In this document: positions 39,023 through 44,120 of the stretch, in pieces
Numbering within the stretch: the stretch's first letter is position 1
Layout: every line of letters begins with the position of its first letter
Source: Nocardioides sp. Root240
GTDB lineage: Bacteria; Actinomycetota; Actinomycetes; Propionibacteriales; Nocardioidaceae
Assembly: GCF_001428825.1 (NCBI RefSeq)
Contig: NZ_LMIT01000013.1
Span: forward strand, 71,194 to 115,313
Direction of reading: 5' to 3'
DNA length: 44,120 bases
The notes under the pieces: model-generated
Databases searched by the model: none
Told to the model about the DNA's origin: nothing
What the model saw: only the letters and a program-made list of their open reading frames with translations
Made by a program: the position numbers and the translations under genes

Positions 39023-40591
39023 TCACTTCAGGAACTTGGAGAAGTCCTTCGGGAGCTGCAGGTTCTCGGCGGCGGCCTCGTAGTCGATGTCCTCGCCGAT
39101 GCCGAACGGGTTCGGCTTCGCCTCGGCGGCCCTGGCCTGCGCCGCCGCGGCGTCCTGTGCTGCCTTGGCCGGGTTGCCCGAGCGACGCGCGCCCTTGCCC
39201 TTGGTCTGCTTGGCCTTCTGCTTGGCGCTGACCCGCTTGCCGCCGCCGGGACCACCCATGCCGGGCATGCCCGGCATCCCCGGCATGCCGCCGCCGCGCG
39301 CCATCTGCATCATCATCTTGCGCGCCTCGAAGAAGCGGTCGACGAGGCCGTTGACGTCCGAGACGGCGCGGCCCGAGCCCTTGGCGATGCGGGCGCGGCG
39401 CGAGCCGTCGATGATCTTCGGGTTGGCGCGCTCTGCCGGCGTCATCGAGCGGATGATCGCCTCGACCCGGTCGATCTCGCGCTCGTCGAAGTTCTCGATC
39501 TGGTCGCGGATCTGGCCCATGCCCGGGAGCATCTTGAGGATGCTGGTCATCGAGCCCAGCTTCTTCAGCTGCTGCATCTGGGCCAGGAAGTCGTCGAGGG
39601 TGAAGTCGCCACCGGTCAGCTTCTCGGCGGCGCGCATCGCCTCCTCCTGGTCGAAGGCCTTCTCGGCCTGCTCGATCAGGGTGAGGACGTCGCCCATGTC
39701 CAGGATGCGCGAGGCCATCCGGTCGGGGTGGAAGACGTCGAAGTCGGTCATCTTCTCGCCCGTGGAGGCGAACATGACCGGACGGCCGGTGACCTGGCGG
39801 ATCGACAACGCGGCGCCACCGCGGGCGTCGCCGTCGAGCTTGGTCAGGACGACGCCGTCGTAGCCGACGCCGTCGAGGAAGGCCTGCGCGGTGGTGAGCG
39901 CGTCCTGGCCGATCATCGCGTCGACGACGAACAGGACCTCGTCGGGCTGGACCGCGTCGCGGATGCCAGCGGCCTGCGCCATCATCTCGGCGTCCACGCC
40001 GAGACGGCCCGCGGTGTCGACGATGACGACGTCGTGGAGCTTGCGCTTGGCCTCCTCGATCGAGGCCTTCGCGACGGAGACCGGGTCGCCAGTGCCGTTG
40101 CCGGGCTCGGGCGCGAAGACAGGTACGCCGACCTTCTCGCCGTTGACCTGGAGCTGCTGGACGGCGTTGGGCCGCTGGAGGTCGCAGGCGACGAGGAGCG
40201 GGGTCTTGCCCTGCTCCTTGAGCCACAGCGCGAGCTTGGCCGCGAGCGTGGTCTTGCCGGCGCCCTGGAGGCCCGCGAGCATGATCACGGTCGGGCCGGT
40301 CTTGGCGTAGCGCAGACGACGGGTCTCGCCGCCGAGGATGGTGACCAGCTCGTCGTTGACGATCTTGACCACCTGCTGGGCGGGGTTCAGCGCCTGGCTG
40401 ACCTCCTCGCCCCGTGCCCGCTCCTTGACCGCGGCCACGAAGTCCTTGACGACCGGCAGGGCGACGTCGGCCTCGAGCAGCGCGATCCGGATCTCCCGGG
40501 CGGTCGCGTCGATGTCGGCCTCGGAGAGCCGTCCCTTGCCGCGGAGGTTCTTGAAGGTCGCGGCGAGGCGGTCTGACAGTGTGGCGAACAA
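39023..40591 (-). CDS. ffh: Signal recognition particle GTPase Ffh
   Basis: Ffh binds signal sequences and 4.5S RNA and delivers ribosomes to FtsY. The 522-residue protein has an N domain (1-95), a G domain with GLQGAGKTT (107-115), DTAGR (191-195) and TKLDGDARGG (249-258), and a methionine-rich M domain (about 300-430). The tail contains GMPGMPGMPGMGG, coded by a GC-rich palindromic repeat. TTG at 40591 is chosen because GAGGA lies directly upstream and the N domain begins FATLSDRLAATF. It heads a unit with the zinc-finger, NYN and amidohydrolase genes. Confidence 0.96.
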   Translation of the reverse strand: MFATLSDRLAATFKNLRGKGRLSEADIDATAREIRIALLEADVALPVVKDFVAAVKERARGEEVSQALNPAQQVVKIVNDELVTILGGETRRLRYAKTGPTVIMLAGLQGAGKTTLAAKLALWLKEQGKTPLLVACDLQRPNAVQQLQVNGEKVGVPVFAPEPGNGTGDPVSVAKASIEEAKRKLHDVVIVDTAGRLGVDAEMMAQAAGIRDAVQPDEVLFVVDAMIGQDALTTAQAFLDGVGYDGVVLTKLDGDARGGAALSIRQVTGRPVMFASTGEKMTDFDVFHPDRMASRILDMGDVLTLIEQAEKAFDQEEAMRAAEKLTGGDFTLDDFLAQMQQLKKLGSMTSILKMLPGMGQIRDQIENFDEREIDRVEAIIRSMTPAERANPKIIDGSRRARIAKGSGRAVSDVNGLVDRFFEARKMMMQMARGGGMPGMPGMPGMGGPGGGKRVSAKQKAKQTKGKGARRSGNPAKAAQDAAAAQARAAEAKPNPFGIGEDIDYEAAAENLQLPKDFSKFLK

Positions 40592-40647
40592 GTGCGGTCC
40601 TCGTGGAGACGGGAGTCGGCGAACAGGCCGCAAAACGGCCAAGGGCC

Positions 40648-40653
40648 ACTCTA
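40648..40653 (-). promoter_or_regulatory. Candidate -10 element of ffh
   Basis: TAGAGT on the minus strand lies about 56 bases upstream of the ffh TTG, in the 251-base gap shared with the exported histidine phosphatase. No clear -35 is seen. The remainder of the gap shows no gene. Confidence 0.3.
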
Positions 40654-40842
40654 GTTGAGCCGTCCGCACTCGACTGCATGACGGTGGCGGTCCAGCCGGG
40701 CGCGGGCGTGCTGCTGCTCGATCCGGTCCTGACCGGGCCTCACCCCGCGGACGTGACGCAGGTCTCACTCAACGGGACCTGGTGTCCACCCCGTCGTACC
40801 GCTCCCGATGCTCGGGCCTCCGCTCAACCGCTGGAGGACACC

Positions 40843-41622
40843 ATGAAGCGCCGTACCCGACTCTCCGCCCTCGCGGCCACGATCGCCGTCCTGGCGACCA
40901 CGCCCGCCGTCGCGGGCCTGCAGGCCGACGCCGACCCGAAGCCGAAGGTGAACGACCCCGGCTACGACATCCTGTTCGTGCGCCACGCCAAGTCCGTCTA
41001 CCCCGTGCCCGAGGAGGAGCTGAACGCGCTCGGCATCCAGCAGGCCGCGAAGCTGGTCGAGTACCTCCACGACGCGCCGATCCGCTCGGTCGACTCCTCG
41101 ATCATGGTCCGGACCTACCAGACCGCCGACGGCGTCGCGGCCGACCACGACGTGCCGGTGCTGGCCGACGAGGACCTCCGCGAGGTCGAGCTCGTGTCGA
41201 AGGACGAGCGGGTGGCCGGCGGGATCATGGCCAGCTGGGTGATGGACCCGTCGACGCGCGGCAACGCCTTCGGCGGCGCCGAGGACTACTACGACGTGCA
41301 GGAGCGCTGGGACCGTTGGTGGACCCAGTACGCCCGCGAGCACCGCAACGACCGCGGCACCGGTGTCGTCGTCGCCCACGGTGGCATCTACGGCCTGATG
41401 CTCCCGGAGACCTGCGCGAACAAGCCGCAGCTGCCCTTCTCGGAGCGCTTCCCGGGCAACACCGAGTTCATCAAGGCGCACCTCAACCCGAACGGGACCC
41501 TGGTCTGCACCGCGTTCGGCGTCAGCCCCGACCCGGCCGCGATGCCCAACCCGGACGGCTCCCCGCACCACTACTACGAGGTCGACCCGGTCACCGGCGC
41601 CTCGACCAAGGTCGTCTCCTGA
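40843..41622 (+). CDS. Exported histidine phosphatase-family protein
   Basis: The protein has 259 residues. A signal peptide (1-25, PAVAG cleavage region) precedes a histidine phosphatase domain. The catalytic RH pair is R47-H48 in LFVRHAKS; the second histidine is in VVVAHGGIYG. Compared with phosphoglycerate mutase, the first motif is RHA rather than RHG. It may act on a phosphate ester outside the membrane. ATG has GGAGG five bases upstream. It converges on glnD with a gap of 13 bases. Confidence 0.87.
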   Translation: MKRRTRLSALAATIAVLATTPAVAGLQADADPKPKVNDPGYDILFVRHAKSVYPVPEEELNALGIQQAAKLVEYLHDAPIRSVDSSIMVRTYQTADGVAADHDVPVLADEDLREVELVSKDERVAGGIMASWVMDPSTRGNAFGGAEDYYDVQERWDRWWTQYAREHRNDRGTGVVVAHGGIYGLMLPETCANKPQLPFSERFPGNTEFIKAHLNPNGTLVCTAFGVSPDPAAMPNPDGSPHHYYEVDPVTGASTKVVS

Positions 41623-41635
41623 CCGTCAGTCCTGA

Positions 41636-43873
41636 TCAGTCGGAGCTGATCGCCCTCCGGACGGCGTGGGCGGCCTCGGCCGCCCGCGTCTCCGAGAGGG
41701 CTCCGGCCGAGGCCTCCTGCACGTAGAACACGTCGACGGCCTGCGGTCCCAGCGTCGAGACGTGCGCCGAGCGCACGGTCATGTCGAGCCCGGCGAGCGC
41801 GGCACTGACCTGGTAGACGACGCCGAGCCGGTCGCCCGCGCGGACCTCGACCACGGTGGCGTGGTCGCTCGCCTCCGGTCGTACGACGACAGTCGGCGCC
41901 AGCTCGCCCTCGTTCACCAGCCGCGGCGCGAGCCGCGTGGCCGGGTCGACGCGGCGGGCCGCGATCCCGTCGAGCTGGTTGCGCAGCGCGCCCGCGTCGA
42001 GGAACTCGTCCGCGACGTCCCAGACCGAGACGCCGTAGTCGCCCTGCGACCAGATCCGGGCCGCGCGCACGGGCACCCGGCGCAGCGCGAACATCGCCGC
42101 CACGTCGGCCAGCAGACCGACCCGGTCGGGCGCCACGGTCGTCACGCGGGCGCCGTCGCCGACGGGCTCGACCACGATCGACGTACCGCCGGCGAGGGCG
42201 GCGGCCGGGACCTCGATCTCCTCGACCCGGAACGGCGGCGGCACGCTCCCCCGCTCCAGCGAGGCACGCGCCCGGCGCGACAGGTCGAGGACCAGGCCCG
42301 CGCGCCACGACGACCAGGCCTTCGCGGAGGCGGCCTTGGCATCGGCCTCGGTGAGTGCGGTCAGCAGGGCCAGCGCCTCGGGGGTGTCGATGTGCTCGGT
42401 GAGCGCGTCGATGGTCGCCGGGTCGTCCGGGTCGCGGGTCGTCGCGATGTCGGCGAGCAGCAGGTGCCAGCGCACCAGCTGCGCGATCAGCTCGACCTCG
42501 TCGGCCGCGAAGCCCATCCGCTCGGCGATCTCGCGGGCGATCGGGGAACCCGCGACGCTGTGCTCGGTCAGCCCGCCCTTGCCGATGTCGTGCAGCAGCG
42601 CCGCCACGACCAGCACGTCGGGACGTGCGACGTGCCGGATCAGCGCGGAGGCCTCGACGCAGGTCTCGACGACGTGGCGGTCGACGGTGAAGCGGTGGAT
42701 CACCGAGGCGTGCGGCAGCAGCCGGATCCGCTCCCACTCGGGCAGGATCCGCGACAGCGCTCCGGTCTCCTCCAGCGTCTCCCAGACACCGAGCAGGCCG
42801 CGGCCTGCGGCGAGCAGCCGGACCATCTGCTGCCGGGCCTCGGTCGGCCACGGCGTCGGGAGCGGTGGCGACTCGCGCACCAGACGCGCGGCCGTCGGCG
42901 GCGCGAGGACCAGGTCGCGGGTGGCGGCCTCGGCTGCCGCGCGGAGCAGCAGGACCGGGTCGTCCGCCGGGCGGGCGCCCTTGTCGAGGACGACCTCGCC
43001 CTTCGACAGGGCCACCCCGGGGGCCAGCCGCTCGAGCTCGGGGCGTCGCGGCTTCGCGGCCGGCGTACGACGCAGGGCGTCGTCGGCGCGCCGCCAGGCG
43101 AGCCGCGACAGGTGGGTCAGCCGACGGCCGAGCTCGCGCACGTGCCGCTGCGCCGTCCGCTCGTCGGGCAGGTCGAGCCCCTCGGCGAGGGCCGCCCAGT
43201 GCTCCGGGGCGATCCGGTCGGTGGCCCGGCCGGCGGCCGCGTGGAGCACGTCGCGGACGTCGAGCAGCTGCACGCGGCAGCGCTGGAGGTCGGCGGCCGG
43301 TACGTCGACGAGCCAGGTCGCGGTCAGGCTCTTGAGGACGGTCGCGTCGCGCAGCCCGCCCTCGGCCTCCTTGAGGTCGGGCATCGACAGGTGCGCCAGC
43401 TCGCCGATCAACCGGTGGCGGGTGCGCACCATCTCGTGCAGCTCGGGCAGGCGCTCGCGCGCCTGCCGCCGCCACTGCGCGAGGACCGTGGTGCGCAGCC
43501 GGAGGCTCAGGCTGTGGTCGCCGGCGACGTGCCGGACGTCGAGCAGGCCCGAGGCCACCCGGACGTCGGACTCGGCCGCGGTGAGCATCTCCGACAGCGA
43601 GCGGACCGAGTGGTCCAGCTTCACGCCGGTGTCCCACAGCGGGTACCAGACCTGGCCCGCGAACTCGGCCCACGCCTCTCCCTGCGCCTGGGCCACTCCC
43701 TCGTCGGAGACGAGGACGAGGTCGAGGTCGGAGAAGGGCGCCATGTCGCCCCGGCCGTAGCCGCCGACCGCCACCAGTGCGACCCCGGTGTCGGGGCCGC
43801 CCGCGTCGTCGTAGGCCTTGACGCACAGGGCGTCGGCGGCCTCGGTACGGGCGACGCGGTCGGCAGCGGTCAT
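41636..43873 (-). CDS. glnD: PII nucleotidyltransferase / nucleotidyl-removing enzyme GlnD
   Basis: GlnD modifies and demodifies PII according to glutamine level; in actinobacteria the modification is adenylylation. The 745-residue protein has a nucleotidyltransferase domain with VGGYGRGDMAPFSDLDL (36-52), an HD domain with H393 and HD 428-429 in LLHDIGKG, and two ACT domains (about 565-640 and 670-740). The order matches the family. The ATG is seven bases after glnB, so they are co-transcribed. The protein is shorter than the enterobacterial enzyme (about 890) but normal for actinobacteria. Confidence 0.94.
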   Translation of the reverse strand: MTAADRVARTEAADALCVKAYDDAGGPDTGVALVAVGGYGRGDMAPFSDLDLVLVSDEGVAQAQGEAWAEFAGQVWYPLWDTGVKLDHSVRSLSEMLTAAESDVRVASGLLDVRHVAGDHSLSLRLRTTVLAQWRRQARERLPELHEMVRTRHRLIGELAHLSMPDLKEAEGGLRDATVLKSLTATWLVDVPAADLQRCRVQLLDVRDVLHAAAGRATDRIAPEHWAALAEGLDLPDERTAQRHVRELGRRLTHLSRLAWRRADDALRRTPAAKPRRPELERLAPGVALSKGEVVLDKGARPADDPVLLLRAAAEAATRDLVLAPPTAARLVRESPPLPTPWPTEARQQMVRLLAAGRGLLGVWETLEETGALSRILPEWERIRLLPHASVIHRFTVDRHVVETCVEASALIRHVARPDVLVVAALLHDIGKGGLTEHSVAGSPIAREIAERMGFAADEVELIAQLVRWHLLLADIATTRDPDDPATIDALTEHIDTPEALALLTALTEADAKAASAKAWSSWRAGLVLDLSRRARASLERGSVPPPFRVEEIEVPAAALAGGTSIVVEPVGDGARVTTVAPDRVGLLADVAAMFALRRVPVRAARIWSQGDYGVSVWDVADEFLDAGALRNQLDGIAARRVDPATRLAPRLVNEGELAPTVVVRPEASDHATVVEVRAGDRLGVVYQVSAALAGLDMTVRSAHVSTLGPQAVDVFYVQEASAGALSETRAAEAAHAVRRAISSD

Positions 43874-43880
43874 CGAGGGG

Positions 43881-44120
43881 TCAGACCGCCGCGGGGCCGG
43901 TGTCGCCGGTACGGACCCGGACGACCGACTCGACCGGGGTGACCCAGATCTTGCCGTCGCCGACCTTCCCGGTCTGCGCCGCCTTCGTGATGGTCTCGAC
44001 GATCTGGTCGACGTCGTGGTCGTCGGCGACGATCTCGATGCGCACCTTCGGCACCATCGCGATGTCGTACTCCGCGCCGCGGTAGACCTCGGTGTGGCCC
44101 TTCTGGCGGCCGTAGCCGCT
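43881..44120 (-). CDS. glnB: PII signalling protein (C-terminal part; gene runs off the window)
   Basis: The visible 79 residues begin SGYGRQKGHTEVYRGAEY, the T-loop of PII, with the two tyrosines of YRGAEY; the second corresponds to Tyr51, the site modified by GlnD. The core continues MVPKVRIEIVADD and the C-terminus TGKVGDGKIWVTPVESVVRVRTGD. The N-terminal third is beyond the right edge. It precedes glnD by seven bases. Whether this copy should be named glnB or glnK depends on the neighbouring amt gene, which is not in view. Confidence 0.93.
   Translation of the reverse strand, partial: SGYGRQKGHTEVYRGAEYDIAMVPKVRIEIVADDHDVDQIVETITKAAQTGKVGDGKIWVTPVESVVRVRTGDTGPAAV

Noticed and set aside
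41666..43942. Plus-strand open frame of 758 codons opposite glnD
   Set aside because: glnD has all domains and motifs in the minus strand; the plus frame has no recognisable domain.
1..44120. CRISPR arrays, tRNA, rRNA or transposase genes
   Set aside because: No regularly spaced repeats, cloverleaf-like sequences or transposase motifs were found on reading both strands; this is a visual reading, and tRNAscan-SE or a CRISPR finder would be decisive.

Overview
This is a high-GC chromosomal segment from an actinobacterium. Gene content and order fit the Nocardioides/Nocardioidaceae group best: translation and cell-cycle genes such as rpsB, tsf, pyrH, frr, cdsA, rlmN, and glnB, glnD, ffh, rpsP, khpA, rimM, trmD, rplS, lepB, rnhB, DUF2469, yraN, comM, dprA and xerC occur in the usual actinobacterial order. 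Many starts are GTG, some are TTG, and several genes look leaderless. The genus is an inference from gene order and protein character, not from a 16S sequence or a database search. I see no insertion sequence, prophage, CRISPR array, tRNA or rRNA gene.

Layout. 1-9.9 kb: tail of an unidentified gene, a RIO-type kinase preceded by a short leader ORF, the metY-metX methionine pair, a LOG-family protein, a GT4 glycosyltransferase, a Tat-exported metallophosphoesterase, a GNAT acetyltransferase, rlmN and a small membrane protein. 9.9-18.7 kb: the rpsB-tsf-pyrH-frr-cdsA(-rlmN) cluster on the minus strand, interrupted twice. One insert is a plus-strand tryptophan dioxygenase plus kynureninase-like pair. 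The other is a three-gene SPFH / zinc-ribbon / small membrane protein module resembling part of the Firmicutes ydjGHI-PspA system. 19.0-27.8 kb: an M23 peptidase, then xerC, dprA, comM, yraN and a TadE plus two-TadG-like set of surface-appendage or secreted proteins. 27.9-35.7 kb: DUF2469, rnhB, lepB, rplS, a Fic protein, an ammonium transporter, a TrmD-GNAT fusion, rimM, khpA and rpsP. 35.8-44.1 kb: a secreted acidic-repeat protein, an amidohydrolase, a NYN-domain protein, a zinc-finger membrane protein, ffh, an exported histidine phosphatase, glnD and the end of glnB.

How the parts work together. The minus strand carries most of the ribosome, RNA-modification and membrane-targeting machinery. 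Its transcription units end at strong hairpins, three of which hold one G-U wobble that pairs only in the minus-strand RNA. Nitrogen control appears at two places: a GlnR-type box upstream of amt, and the glnB-glnD signalling pair at the right edge. DNA processing (xerC, dprA, comM, yraN) forms one tightly overlapped unit.

The most unusual items are the TrmD-GNAT fusion, the SPFH/zinc-ribbon module set inside the translation cluster, the paralogous TadG-like pair with a shared C-terminal tail and no Tad export machinery in view, a short hairpin element flanked by a duplication of the rplS stop region, and the leader ORF overlapping the RIO kinase start.
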